DNA from: Candidatus Kapaibacterium sp.
GTDB lineage: Bacteria; Bacteroidota; Ignavibacteria; Kapaibacteriales; HRBIN21
DNA: 62,266 bases
NCBI GenBank assembly: GCA_025059875.1
Contig: JANXCT010000006.1
Coordinates: 1-62,266, forward strand
Direction of reading: 5' to 3'
Shown: in pieces, positions 1 to 9,139 of the stretch
Numbering within the stretch: position 1 is the first letter of the stretch
Layout: each line of letters starts with the position of its first letter
Translations under genes and position numbers: made by a program
Notes under the pieces: generated by a model
What the model saw: the letters and a program-made list of their open reading frames with translations, nothing else
What the model was told of the DNA's origin: nothing
Databases searched by the model: none

Positions 1-2234
1 GTCACCGGCGCCTCTAACTCAAACTTCAACGACTTCTGCGAACCACCGTCAAAAATGATGTACCCAGAAAAGTTGGCATCCTTCGGGTCCCGAGTCACAT
101 AGTAGACGGCATTGAAGTTAGAGGGGGTCGTAGATTGTGCCATGTACACCCCAACTCCGGAAGCACTTTTGAGCCGAATAGTGACACTACCACGCTGCAG
201 TGCCCGCTGCCCATAGGCACGGAAAGTCACCGTATTCTGGGCATTGACGCCAATGATACGCCCACTGAGGTCTATTGCTGGCTGTCCAGAGTTAATATCA
301 CCCACCTCGTAGATGGCATCTGTCAACTCGAAGACGACAGGACCCCCTACCCCGCGGGTGTAGAGCGCATCAACGGCCTCCGCAATCGTGTTGAAGTTTC
401 GGGGACTGCCAGCGAAGAGTGTTCCGATGGTGTACGTCCCCGATAAGGGGCCTTGCACATTGAACTCAGTGCACGAGACATTGTTCGTCGTTAGCTGGTC
501 ACGAGTGTCGGTAACATAGATGCATGCCCGATAGGTCCCCTGCTGTGGTGGGACGAAGTACCGGAAGTTCATCGGGATTGTGCTGCCGATCGGCAAATCT
601 GGCACGACTGTATCTGCTACATAGACATCCTGAACAGGCAGCGGTGAGAGGCGTGTGATGACCATCCGGACTTGGACATTCGTTACGTCTCCGACTCCAT
701 TGTTGGTAAAGGCTCCAATCGGCGTGAAGGGGCGACCTGCATAGAGGACGGTCGCAGAGGTAGGATAGACTACCCGCGTTGCCTCTACCTCAAAATCGTA
801 GGCAACCTCAAAGATGTAGTCTCCGGTAGTTGGTAAGCAGTTGTTGCCGGGTTGGTCATCGTTGACACCCAGTAAGGTACCGCAGACTCGGAGCCGGTAG
901 AGACCTGGCTGCGTCGTCTGTGTGAAGCGAGCAAAGTTAATTGTCACTCTCTCTGCACTCGGCAACGTACCTGTCCACTCTACCGTGTCTGCATAGATCC
1001 GGGTATTGTCTGGCAGGCGCCAGATTTGCGCTACTGCACGGAACGCTGTAATGGTGTTGAGCCCAACGTTTTGAAAACGAGCAGAAACGGGGATAGAAAT
1101 GCCCATCGGATACTTCATCCGCCGCGGGGGAGCGTTGCTCTGCGGATCCAAGATCTCGACTACCGCTAAATCGTTCGGGAAGGCGACGATGAAGTCTTTG
1201 ACCCACTCCTGGGTATATCCTGGCATGCTGTAGCTAGCAATTAGGCGGTATGTACCGCCGACGGCATTCGTGAGATCCAACGCACCTCCACTCCCCGCAT
1301 ATGGGCCTTTCGCACTACCCATTGTGTACGTGTACGTCCCACTGGTGGGGTGGCTCAGATTGATGATCGTATCATTTGGGTTCCCCCCTTCGGTCGCAAT
1401 GTAGACTGAGTTCTGAGATGGCAGCGGCCCAACGATCCGATAGGTCAGGGCAATGCTGCCCACCGCACGGTACGTCAGAGATGGCTTTGGGCGCTGTGGG
1501 TTCTGCCCCGCGTAGACTTCACCGGCTCGCAGAATGCGGCGTGGGTCAACATCGTCTGGGAAGGATTCAATGATACCGCTCAGTACCCCGAACCGGAAGA
1601 CAGGCCGCCATGTATAGCTTGCCCATCCAGAGAAGAGGTTGACGCAGTAGTCTTGACCGTCGCTAATGTAATACGCATGCGGATACAGCACATTCGGCAC
1701 AGTCGTACCCCAGTATTGGGGGAAGTTATACGTCCAACCCGTCCGGTAACTGCAAATCTCGATGAGCAGATTGGACTGCCCATCCCAGAGGAAGGGGGTG
1801 CTGAAGGTGTGGATGTTCCATGCATTCTGCTGAGGAACAAAATTGTCCACGTCGTAGACGAGTGTAAAGGTGCTCCGGTCATTGTCCGTTGTCGTTATAG
1901 CAGTTGCTGTCGTCTGTTTGATCCAAATCCGATAGCGCCGGGGCGGTGGGGCTATGCCGGCATGGTATGCTCCTACCTGTACTCCCAGCGCGACAATTTG
2001 CCCACCTGGCATGCCAGCAGCCTGCATCTCAGAGGCACGAATCAAGTACTGGCTCCGACCAGTCCACCAGTAGTCGTGGTAGGGGTTGGCGTAGTCGTAC
2101 TGATACCACCCTTGCGTACTACCAGGCCCGCCGGTGACATCGTAAAAGGTCTGGGCGAAGGACCCGGCAGCGAACAGCATAGCAGCGGCAACTGCAATAC
2201 CGTAGTGGGAATGCGTTGTCATCGGTACTTGCAT
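1..2234 (-). CDS. Secreted CARDB-like surface protein, 3' end outside window
   Basis: The minus strand stays open from the ATG at 2234 to the window edge (744 codons), so the C-terminus is missing. A signal peptide is visible (hydrophobic run ending near FAAGSFAQ). The body is Thr/Tyr/Pro-rich with Ig-like beta segments; two stretches (about residues 355-450 and 460-560) look like CARDB/APHP adhesion domains, with phrases such as ARFQNVGLNTITAF and GAFTNNGVGDVTNVQV. The last part (TIGTLFAGSPRNFNTIAEAV) resembles a start of a right-handed beta-helix or T9SS-associated repeat region. Probably a surface or exported protein and, by analogy with other large proteins here, possibly T9SS cargo, but the sorting domain would lie off the window. 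A second ATG at 2222 is an alternative start; neither has a clear ribosome binding site. A TATATTTG element lies 38 nt upstream. No enzymatic motif seen. Confidence 0.8.
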   Translation of the reverse strand, partial: MQVPMTTHSHYGIAVAAAMLFAAGSFAQTFYDVTGGPGSTQGWYQYDYANPYHDYWWTGRSQYLIRASEMQAAGMPGGQIVALGVQVGAYHAGIAPPPRRYRIWIKQTTATAITTTDNDRSTFTLVYDVDNFVPQQNAWNIHTFSTPFLWDGQSNLLIEICSYRTGWTYNFPQYWGTTVPNVLYPHAYYISDGQDYCVNLFSGWASYTWRPVFRFGVLSGIIESFPDDVDPRRILRAGEVYAGQNPQRPKPSLTYRAVGSIALTYRIVGPLPSQNSVYIATEGGNPNDTIINLSHPTSGTYTYTMGSAKGPYAGSGGALDLTNAVGGTYRLIASYSMPGYTQEWVKDFIVAFPNDLAVVEILDPQSNAPPRRMKYPMGISIPVSARFQNVGLNTITAFRAVAQIWRLPDNTRIYADTVEWTGTLPSAERVTINFARFTQTTQPGLYRLRVCGTLLGVNDDQPGNNCLPTTGDYIFEVAYDFEVEATRVVYPTSATVLYAGRPFTPIGAFTNNGVGDVTNVQVRMVITRLSPLPVQDVYVADTVVPDLPIGSTIPMNFRYFVPPQQGTYRACIYVTDTRDQLTTNNVSCTEFNVQGPLSGTYTIGTLFAGSPRNFNTIAEAVDALYTRGVGGPVVFELTDAIYEVGDINSGQPAIDLSGRIIGVNAQNTVTFRAYGQRALQRGSVTIRLKSASGVGVYMAQSTTPSNFNAVYYVTRDPKDANFSGYIIFDGGSQKSLKFELEAPV

Positions 2235-2272
2235 CAGATTGTTGGACTGGTTGTCGAATAGAGAGCTGGCTG

Positions 2273-2280
2273 CAAATATA
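2273..2280 (-). promoter_or_regulatory. TAnnTTTG promoter-like element (TATATTTG)
   Basis: On the minus strand the sequence reads TATATTTGC 38 nt before the ATG of the truncated surface protein and just after the gyrA stop. It matches the -7 element TAnnTTTG known for the primary sigma factor of Bacteroidota. No convincing -33 TTG box is seen at the usual spacing. Confidence 0.55.
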
Positions 2281-2307
2281 GCAAAAACGTCTTCCCTGAT
2301 CCCCCAG

Positions 2308-4791
2308 CTATAGGTCACTTTGCTTGATTTGCAAACACCCGTTTGTTGGCACTTCTTCCTCGTGAGGGACGACGGCGACATCAGCGATAGTATCGCCTGG
2401 CTCCAGTCGGATGAGTCGGACACCCTGGGTGTTCCGTCCCAAAACAGGGATGCCACGGACTGGCTGCCGGATGAGAACCCCTCGCGCTGTCATCACTACG
2501 ATATCATCTTCGTCGCGAACAGCTCGGATCGCAACGACTTTACCCGTCTTCGGAGTCACGTTCATACAGATGACGCCCTTCGCCCCGCGCCGGGTGAGTC
2601 GAAAGTCGCCTACTGGAGTCCGTTTCCCGTAGCCCTGCTGGCCGACGATGAGGAGATGCTGTTCCGTCGTTGCAACGACTGCCGCCCCGACGACGTAATC
2701 ATCTGGGTCCAATGTGACCCCCCGGACACCCACCGCTGTTCTCCCCATCGGACGCACCTCCTCTTCCTGGAAGCGGCAGGCTAACCCATTGGCCGTCGCA
2801 ATGACAACGTGGTAGCTCCCATCCGTCAGGTGTGCCGACACAAGCTCATCTCCAGGAGTAAGCGAGAGGACGAAGATGCCAGAGGCACGGACGTGGCGCA
2901 GCTCTTCTACGGCAATCCGCTTGACGACTCCTCGGCGGGTCACCATGAAGATGTAGTCAGCCACATCCCAGCGTCGGACGACGACGTAAGCCGTCACCCG
3001 CTCATCAGCACTCTTCGCAATCAGGTTTGCCAGCGAGCGCCCGCGCGCCGTACGACCACCTTCGGGGAGATCGTAAACCTTAACCCGGTAGCAGCGACCG
3101 CGATTGGTGAAGAAGAGCACGTCGGCATGGGCCGTTGCGTAGAGCACGTGCTCTACGAAGTCGTCCTCCTGCGGAGCAGCACCACTCAGCCCCCGTCCCC
3201 CTTTTGCCTGCCGGCGGTAAGCATCCGCAGGAGTCCGCTTGATGAAGCCCTGATGAGTGATGGTGACAATCACCTCTTCATCAGCGATGATATCCTCGGC
3301 GGTAAACTCCCGGGCTTCGTACACGATACGTGTGCGCCGTTCATCGCCGTAACGACGGACTAGCTCACGAAGCTCCTCTGCAATCACCTGCCGCTGCAGC
3401 TCTTCGCTAGCCAGAATAGAGCGCAATCGCTCAATCGTCTGCAGTAGCTCGCGATACTCCTCCTGGAGAGCTGAGCGCTCCAACCCCGTCAGGCGCTGGA
3501 GGCGCATGTCGAGGATAGCCCGCGCCTGCTCGGCCGTGAGCCCAAAACGTTCCTGGAGTTGCTGGGATGCTGTCGGCGGATCAGGCGAAGAGCGGATAGT
3601 CTCGATGACGGCGTCTAACTGGTCGAGCGCTGCCAGTAGCCCCTCCACGATGTGGGCACGGCGTTCTGCTCCCTGTAGCTCGAAGCGGCTCCGGCGTTGT
3701 ACGACCTCATGGCGGTGGAGCAGGAAGTGTTGGAGGAGCTCCCGCAGCGTCAGCACTCGTGGACGGCCTCCGACGAGTGCCAACATGATGATGGAGAAGG
3801 TGCTCTGCAGCGGCGTGTGCTTGTAGAGGTTGTTGAGCACGACCATCGGCACGGCATCACGGCGTACCTCGATGACAATCCGCATCCCCTCCCGGTCCGA
3901 CTCATCTCGGATGTCGGCAATGCCGTCGATGACCTTTGTGCGCACCAGATGGGCGATCCGCTCCAGGAGGGCTGCCTTGCTGACTTGGAAGGGTAGCTCG
4001 GTGATGACGATCGCCTCTCGGCCGTTCCGCAGTGTCTCAATAGTTGCTCGACCACGGACGGTAATCCTGCCTTTGCCAGTCCGATATGCCTCGCGGACGC
4101 CGTCGTAGCCGTAGATGATGCCCCCCGTCGGAAAGTCCGGGGCGATGATGTACTGCATCAGCTCATCATCGCCAAGCTCTGGGTTTTCCAGAAGCGCCAA
4201 GAGGGCAGCAACGACCTCGTTGAGGTTATGCGGTGGGATGCTCGTCGCCATCCCAACGGCAATTCCACTAGCGCCGTTGAGGAGAAGAAGAGGCGCTACT
4301 GTCGGCAGGACGACAGGTTCTTGGAGGGTCTCGTCGAAGTTCGGGCGGAAGTCCACGGTGTTCTTCTCAATGTCCCGCAGTGCTTCCAGCGCCAGAGGAG
4401 CAAGCCGCGCCTCGGTATAGCGCATCGCTGCGGGACTATCTCCGTCAATCGAGCCAAAGTTCCCTTGGCCATCTACCAGTGGATAGCGCATACTCCAAGG
4501 CTGCGCCATCCGCACCATCGCTTCGTAGACCGGAGCGTCGCCATGGGGGTGGTACTTGCCTAACACTTCCCCCACGATTCGAGCCGACTTCTTGTAAGGT
4601 CGGTTCGGCAGGAGTCCCAACTCCAGCATCGCGTAGAGGATGCGGCGCTGGACAGGCTTGAGGCCATCGCGCACATCGGGCAAGGCGCGGGAGACAATAA
4701 CCGACATCGCGTAGTCCAGATATGCATCCCGCACCTCGTCCTCCACTAGCACGGGGATGATGCGCTCACGCTCGGGTAGGTTCATGCTCAT
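2308..4791 (-). CDS. gyrA: DNA gyrase subunit A
   Basis: Cleavage-reunion subunit of type IIA topoisomerase; with GyrB it introduces negative supercoils. 827 residues, the usual length. The catalytic tyrosine is Y125 in [10 protein letters not shown]. The C-terminal pinwheel carries a GyrA box (QAKGGRG, residues 528-534), which argues for gyrase rather than topoisomerase IV ParC. In the quinolone pocket ([10 protein letters not shown], residues 81-90) the positions equal to E. coli Ser83, Ala84 and Asp87 are Ala, Pro and Glu. Start ATG at 4791 gives the standard N-terminus; [19 protein letters not shown] follows. Its promoter-like element overlaps the stop codon of the upstream glycosyltransferase gene. 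Confidence 0.97.
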   Translation of the reverse strand: MSMNLPERERIIPVLVEDEVRDAYLDYAMSVIVSRALPDVRDGLKPVQRRILYAMLELGLLPNRPYKKSARIVGEVLGKYHPHGDAPVYEAMVRMAQPWSMRYPLVDGQGNFGSIDGDSPAAMRYTEARLAPLALEALRDIEKNTVDFRPNFDETLQEPVVLPTVAPLLLLNGASGIAVGMATSIPPHNLNEVVAALLALLENPELGDDELMQYIIAPDFPTGGIIYGYDGVREAYRTGKGRITVRGRATIETLRNGREAIVITELPFQVSKAALLERIAHLVRTKVIDGIADIRDESDREGMRIVIEVRRDAVPMVVLNNLYKHTPLQSTFSIIMLALVGGRPRVLTLRELLQHFLLHRHEVVQRRSRFELQGAERRAHIVEGLLAALDQLDAVIETIRSSPDPPTASQQLQERFGLTAEQARAILDMRLQRLTGLERSALQEEYRELLQTIERLRSILASEELQRQVIAEELRELVRRYGDERRTRIVYEAREFTAEDIIADEEVIVTITHQGFIKRTPADAYRRQAKGGRGLSGAAPQEDDFVEHVLYATAHADVLFFTNRGRCYRVKVYDLPEGGRTARGRSLANLIAKSADERVTAYVVVRRWDVADYIFMVTRRGVVKRIAVEELRHVRASGIFVLSLTPGDELVSAHLTDGSYHVVIATANGLACRFQEEEVRPMGRTAVGVRGVTLDPDDYVVGAAVVATTEQHLLIVGQQGYGKRTPVGDFRLTRRGAKGVICMNVTPKTGKVVAIRAVRDEDDIVVMTARGVLIRQPVRGIPVLGRNTQGVRLIRLEPGDTIADVAVVPHEEEVPTNGCLQIKQSDL

Positions 4792-4819
4792 AGTCGTCGG
4801 GTAGTACCGAAACCGTGTG

Positions 4820-4827
4820 CAAAATTA
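4820..4827 (-). promoter_or_regulatory. TAnnTTTG promoter-like element (TAATTTTG) before gyrA
   Basis: Minus strand reads GCGTAATTTTGCACAC, 29 nt before the gyrA ATG. The TAA of this element is also the stop codon of the upstream glycosyltransferase gene, so the promoter is nested in the end of that gene. The same core TAATTTTGC precedes rplU and ald. Confidence 0.6.
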
Positions 4828-5949
4828 CGCTGCCCCTCCACGGAGTTCCGTGAAACTGCCGACACTGCTGACCGTCTCTGTGCTAGACCGCAGTTCCTGA
4901 CACGCTGACCAGACCTCCTGGACCGTGATCTCCCGAATGCACTTGAAGGCTTCCTCCCCCTTCCAGTGGCATTGAGCTGGCCGCGGCGAGTAGTAGAAGC
5001 ACGGGCTACAGGGTAGGTCGCGACGTACGAGGATATGCTGCGTCTTCCACGGCCGAACATAGGCGGGATTCGTGTACGCGAAGATGGCCACTGTGGGGAG
5101 TCGTAGGGCTGCAGCAACATGCATGAGTGCCGAGTCATTGCTCACGAACATCCGACAGCGCCGCATGATGGCAGCGGAGACCATCAATGAAGGGGAGCGC
5201 ACTACCCGACACCGGTCTGGCACCTCAACGTAGGCCCGAATGTACTCGTTGAGCTGCACCTCATCACCTGCACCGAACAGCAGTACCCATGCATCCCACT
5301 CCCGAATCAGCCGTGTAGCCAGTGCCGCAAACCGCTCTGGCGCCCACCGGCGCCGGACATGGTTCTTGAACACTGCTGATCCTGCATGGAAGCCGACGCA
5401 GTATGCCGCCTCAGGGATACCTTCCCGCTGAAGCCACTCCTCCGCTGCCCGGAGGTCTTGTTCCCAGAAGAATAGCTGCAGAGAGGGCAATTCCGGCGGA
5501 ATCGGCACCCCAAGGAGCTGGACCAAACGAACGTTCTCCTCGACGTTGTGGAGACGATCATCCTCCCGGACGGTCCGGTTCTTCAGCCAGTTGAGCTGAC
5601 GGAAATTCTGGTGGTTGTACGTGTGCCCGACCCGGATTGGAGCTCCCGTCAGCCACGTCAGCAAGTTGTACTCCCAGCGGTTGGAAGGATACACCGAGAG
5701 GGCGATGTCGTAGCGCTGCTGCCGCAGCTTCCGGAGGAAGCCAAGCGACCGCCAGAGGGGCTCCTGCAAGAAGTCCCAGAAGTAGACCCGGTTGGTATCG
5801 GGGTTGCGCTCATAGAGCTCTCGTACCCCAGTGAACATCGCCACGACATCCACCTCTGCCTCCAAAAAGTGCTGCCGAAATAGCCTCAGCGCCGGGGTGA
5901 ACATGAGTGCATCGCCAATGCCGGAGAGGGCAAACACGAGCATACGCAT
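4825..5949 (-). CDS. Family-9 glycosyltransferase (heptosyltransferase-like)
   Basis: Predicted ADP-heptose:LPS heptosyltransferase family (GT9), acting at the inner membrane in lipopolysaccharide core or other surface glycan assembly. 374 residues. The N-terminal Rossmann half has FALSGIGDALMFTPALR; the C-terminal donor-binding half has the family signature in a degenerate form (FHAGSA, then VSNDSALMHVAAAL). A Cys cluster near the C-terminus (DLPCSPCFYY, QCHWKGEEAFKC) is typical of several GT9 proteins. Start chosen at 5949 (MRMLVFALSG) because the family begins there and AAGGGACC lies a suitable distance upstream; ATG at 5970 is possible. Donor and acceptor cannot be read from sequence. Lies upstream of gyrA on the same strand and diverges from the amidohydrolase at 6013. 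Confidence 0.85.
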   Translation of the reverse strand: MRMLVFALSGIGDALMFTPALRLFRQHFLEAEVDVVAMFTGVRELYERNPDTNRVYFWDFLQEPLWRSLGFLRKLRQQRYDIALSVYPSNRWEYNLLTWLTGAPIRVGHTYNHQNFRQLNWLKNRTVREDDRLHNVEENVRLVQLLGVPIPPELPSLQLFFWEQDLRAAEEWLQREGIPEAAYCVGFHAGSAVFKNHVRRRWAPERFAALATRLIREWDAWVLLFGAGDEVQLNEYIRAYVEVPDRCRVVRSPSLMVSAAIMRRCRMFVSNDSALMHVAAALRLPTVAIFAYTNPAYVRPWKTQHILVRRDLPCSPCFYYSPRPAQCHWKGEEAFKCIREITVQEVWSACQELRSSTETVSSVGSFTELRGGAA

Positions 5950-6012
5950 CGTCAGCGGTCCCTTCGTCATAGGGCAGGCATACAGACGTACAACAACTGT
6001 CCCGTGCTTTCC

Positions 6013-6954
6013 ATGACAGGCTTTGTGACCGATGAGCGCTATTTGGCACACGACACCGGTGCCGGACATCCAGAACGGCCGGAGCGGCTTCGAGCCATTT
6101 GGCAGGAACTGCAGCAGCGCTCGCTCTGGTCCCGCTTATGCCACTTACAGCCGCGTAGAGCAATGGAAGAAGAGCTCTGCCTCGTCCACCCGCGGGAGTA
6201 CGTCCGATTCATACAACGGAGTGTGCCATGTCAAGGGATTGTGTGGCTGGACCCCGATACGGCACTCTCCCCCTACTCTTATGAAACCGCTTGCCTCGCC
6301 GTCGGTGGGGTCCTAGAGGCCATTGACGCGGTTTTCACCGGACGCTGTCGCAATGCATTCTGCGCTGTCCGTCCCCCAGGGCACCACGCTGAGCGGAATG
6401 TAGCGATGGGCTTCTGCATCTTCAACAACGTCGCGATTGCCGCTCGGTATGCTCAAGTTCGCTACGGTGTCCGTCGCGTGCTCATCTTGGATTGGGATGT
6501 CCACCACGGCAACGGGACACAGCACGTCTTCGAGGAGGACCCGACAGTGTACTACATCAGCCTCCACCAGCACCCGCTCTATCCTGGCACAGGGCGCGCC
6601 GAAGAGCGAGGACGTGGTGCCGGCGAAGGGTATACGCTCAACATTCCACTCCCACCCGGAAGCGGCGACGAGGAGTATCGCAATGCCTTTCAGACACATG
6701 TTGCCCCAGCCGTCACTGCCTTCCAGCCAGAACTGCTCTTGATCTCCGCCGGCTTCGACGCCCATCGAGATGACCCCTTGGCATCGCAACGCCTCACAGA
6801 GGAGAGCTTCCGATGGATGTGCCGCCAGACCCTTCAATGGGCGTCCGAATACGCCCTCGGGCGCTACGTGGCAGTCTTAGAAGGAGGCTATGCCCTGGGG
6901 GCCCTGGCTCGCAGTGTTGCTGCTTGCATCGAAGAGATGCTGGCAGCTCCTTAA
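6013..6954 (+). CDS. Histone deacetylase family (AcuC/HdaH-like) amidohydrolase
   Basis: Zinc-dependent deacetylase of the arginase/deacetylase superfamily, 313 residues, cytoplasmic. All active-site elements are visible: RPPGHHA with the His pair at 124-125, zinc ligands D162 and H164 in DWDVHHGNG, and D249 in SAGFDAHRDDP. Bacterial members act on acetylated lysine, acetylpolyamines or acetoin-pathway acetyl-CoA synthetase; the substrate here is unknown. Start at ATG 6013 (MTGFVTDERY) matches the usual family start; GTG at 6004 is an alternative. The stop overlaps that of the convergent M16 gene within one TTAA. Confidence 0.92.
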   Translation: MTGFVTDERYLAHDTGAGHPERPERLRAIWQELQQRSLWSRLCHLQPRRAMEEELCLVHPREYVRFIQRSVPCQGIVWLDPDTALSPYSYETACLAVGGVLEAIDAVFTGRCRNAFCAVRPPGHHAERNVAMGFCIFNNVAIAARYAQVRYGVRRVLILDWDVHHGNGTQHVFEEDPTVYYISLHQHPLYPGTGRAEERGRGAGEGYTLNIPLPPGSGDEEYRNAFQTHVAPAVTAFQPELLLISAGFDAHRDDPLASQRLTEESFRWMCRQTLQWASEYALGRYVAVLEGGYALGALARSVAACIEEMLAAP

Positions 6955-8315
6955 GCTACTGCCTCCCGCTCTGCGCACGCCGAGAGGACGAAATGGACCT
7001 CACCGAAATCCGCAAGCTGCTTCGCAAGCTGCTCACTCCTGCCCGAGGCCGCAATGATGGCATGCCGTGGGTTGAAGTACTGCCGCTGCACCGGTAGGAG
7101 CTCCTCTGGCTGTAGAGAGCGAAGCCGTTCGAGGAACTCCTGCGGAAAGCTTGGAGAGAGGCCTTGGACGAGAAACTTAGCGTAAAGCCCAAGCGCTCCG
7201 TGGAGGGTGGCGAGCTGCCGCAGGACCGCACCATAGACGACACGAACCACTCGCTGCAGCTCGCCCAGCGGTATGGGTGCATGCTGAAGCTGGTCGAGTT
7301 CCTCCCTGATACGCCCACATGCCCGCCCGATCTGCTCCAGCGCAAAAGCTCCTTCGATGACCGCCAGCCCACATTGCCGGAACGAGTGGAGCGAAGCCGA
7401 GACTCCATATGTCAGTCCGTCGCGCTCCCGCAGCCGGCGGTTGAGGCGCGAGAGGAAGTGCCCTCCAAGAGCCATCGTCACTGCATACGCAGCGACGTAG
7501 TCGGGCGCCGTCAGTTGCGGCGCTGGGAGTCCAAGTACCAGTGCTCCTTGAACGGCAGCTTCTTTGTCAATGACTCCAACGACCCCACCCCGCCACTGTG
7601 GAGATGGCACTGAATCTGGAGCGCAGTTACCGAGCGGGAGAGCACCACTCAATCGTTCCAACCAGCGAACGGCTTCCTCCTCCGTTACCGCTCCGCCTAA
7701 GAGAAGGAGCCGAGGGGTTGCCCGCTGGAATACTGTCGCGAACCATTCTCGCACCCTTTCTGGGGTGAGTTGCTGAAGCGCAGGAAGCAGTCCGAGAGTC
7801 GGCACACTGTATGGATGCCGTGGAGCCCAAAGCCGAAACAGTGCGTACTGCGCCAGCGCCTCCGGGTCCTGGCACCATTCAAGCAGAGCAGCGATCTGCC
7901 GCTGGCGCTCTCGCAGTATCTCCTCCGGGCTCAGTGCAGGCTCTACGAGCATCTGTTCCACAAGCTCCGACACCCTCGGCCAGATGGAGCGGAGACAGGT
8001 GCAGCTGAGACTACTCCACTCCAGCCCAACATTGATCCCCACGCTGGCCCCGAGTGCCTCAAGCTGCTCGTGGAAGACCTCGGCAGGCAGACGCTGAGTA
8101 CCACGGAGCAGGCTTCGCAGAGTCAGATGCGCTAAGCCGGGCCGTCGGGCGTGAACGCTTCCAACTGGGAAGAGCAACTGGCATGCTACGATGTCGGTCG
8201 AATCATCGTGCAGCACGTAGCAGCGCCATCCTGCTGGCGCTGGCAGCTCTTGGAGGGATGGGAACGAGGGACTTGGAAGCTCCCGTCGGAGCGGAGGAGC
8301 CTTACGCGAGTCCAT
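6951..8315 (-). CDS. M16 peptidase-like protein lacking the zinc motif
   Basis: 454 residues with the two-lobed M16 (pitrilysin/processing peptidase) pattern: N-terminal GLAHLTLRSLLRGT followed by an ALGASVGINVGLE-type segment, then the C-terminal lobe with RLNRRLRERDGLTYGVSA. The catalytic HxxEH is replaced by HLTLR (residues 63-67), so neither the glutamate nor the second His is present, and no zinc peptidase activity is expected. M16 proteins often occur as an active plus an inactive partner; no active partner is encoded in this window. It may be a subunit of a heterodimer encoded elsewhere. Convergent with, and overlapping by 4 nt, the deacetylase gene; divergent from the dehydrogenase at 8366. 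Confidence 0.88.
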   Translation of the reverse strand: MDSRKAPPLRRELPSPSFPSLQELPAPAGWRCYVLHDDSTDIVACQLLFPVGSVHARRPGLAHLTLRSLLRGTQRLPAEVFHEQLEALGASVGINVGLEWSSLSCTCLRSIWPRVSELVEQMLVEPALSPEEILRERQRQIAALLEWCQDPEALAQYALFRLWAPRHPYSVPTLGLLPALQQLTPERVREWFATVFQRATPRLLLLGGAVTEEEAVRWLERLSGALPLGNCAPDSVPSPQWRGGVVGVIDKEAAVQGALVLGLPAPQLTAPDYVAAYAVTMALGGHFLSRLNRRLRERDGLTYGVSASLHSFRQCGLAVIEGAFALEQIGRACGRIREELDQLQHAPIPLGELQRVVRVVYGAVLRQLATLHGALGLYAKFLVQGLSPSFPQEFLERLRSLQPEELLPVQRQYFNPRHAIIAASGRSEQLAKQLADFGEVHFVLSACAEREAVA

Positions 8316-8365
8316 TGCTGGTATTCGTCACGTGGACGCGTCTGTCCAACGAAGTCCCACAGACG

Positions 8366-9136
8366 ATGCTGCAGGGCAAGACAGTGCTCATCACTGGGGC
8401 TTCCAGCGGCATCGGAGCCGCCTGCGCAGAGAAGTTCGCAGAGGCTGGAGCACGCCTCTTACTGCTGGCGCGCCGTAGGGAACGGCTGGAGAGCTTGGCT
8501 GAGACACTCCGTCAGCGTTTCGGCAGCGACATTCAGCTCCTCATCTGCGACGTCCGTGACCGAGCGGCTGTCCGCGCTACACTCGCGGCCTTACCTCGTG
8601 AATGGGCAACGATCGACATCCTCATCAACAACGCTGGGCTGGCACGTGGCTTAGCCCCCATCCACGAAGGCTCCTACGAGGATTGGGACGAGATGGTCGA
8701 CACGAACCTGAAAGGCCTTCTCACCGTCACCCGAGAAGTCCTCCCTGGCATGGTCGCCCGGCGCGAGGGGATGATCATCAACATCGCCTCCATCGCCGGT
8801 CGCGAAGTCTACCCAAATGGCAACGTCTACTGCGCCACCAAGCATGCCGTGCGTGCCCTCTCTGAGGCTATGCGGGTTGACCTCAACGGCACAAACATCC
8901 GAGTGGTCAACATAGACCCTGGCTTGGTGGAGACGGAGTTCTCCATCGTACGCTTCCGAGGAGACCTCGAGCGGGCACGGAAAGTCTACGAAGGCCTGCA
9001 GCCGCTGAGGGCTGAGGATGTTGCTGAAGTCGTGCTCTTCTGTGCCACCCGCCCCCCGCACGTCGTCATCGCAGACATCCTCATCCTACCCACCGCGCAG
9101 GCGAATACGTGGCTCGTCCACCGACAGGGCGCTTGA
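8366..9136 (+). CDS. Short-chain dehydrogenase, YdfG-like
   Basis: NAD(P)-dependent oxidoreductase of the classical SDR family, 256 residues, cytoplasmic. TGASSGIG (residues 10-17) is the cofactor loop; NNAG is at 88-91; catalytic Ser142, Tyr155 and Lys159 are present (Y-x-x-x-K in VYCATK). The segments DPGLVETEFSIVRFRGD and MRVDLNGTNIRVVNI closely resemble YdfG/serine 3-dehydrogenase proteins, which oxidise L-allo-threonine, serine and 3-hydroxy acids or reduce malonic semialdehyde. Substrate is inferred from that resemblance only. Start at 8366 places MLQGKTVLITG at the N-terminus. Stops 3 nt from the convergent radC remnant. Confidence 0.9.
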   Translation: MLQGKTVLITGASSGIGAACAEKFAEAGARLLLLARRRERLESLAETLRQRFGSDIQLLICDVRDRAAVRATLAALPREWATIDILINNAGLARGLAPIHEGSYEDWDEMVDTNLKGLLTVTREVLPGMVARREGMIINIASIAGREVYPNGNVYCATKHAVRALSEAMRVDLNGTNIRVVNIDPGLVETEFSIVRFRGDLERARKVYEGLQPLRAEDVAEVVLFCATRPPHVVIADILILPTAQANTWLVHRQGA

Positions 9137-9139
9137 CCT

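Noticed and set aside
1653-2261. Plus-strand 202-codon frame opposite the left-end surface protein
   Set aside because: It lies antisense to a continuous minus-strand frame with signal peptide and domain-like composition; its own translation has no motif or ribosome binding site.
2308-4791. Topoisomerase IV subunit A (parC) instead of gyrA
   Set aside because: A GyrA box (QAKGGRG) and a full C-terminal pinwheel are present.
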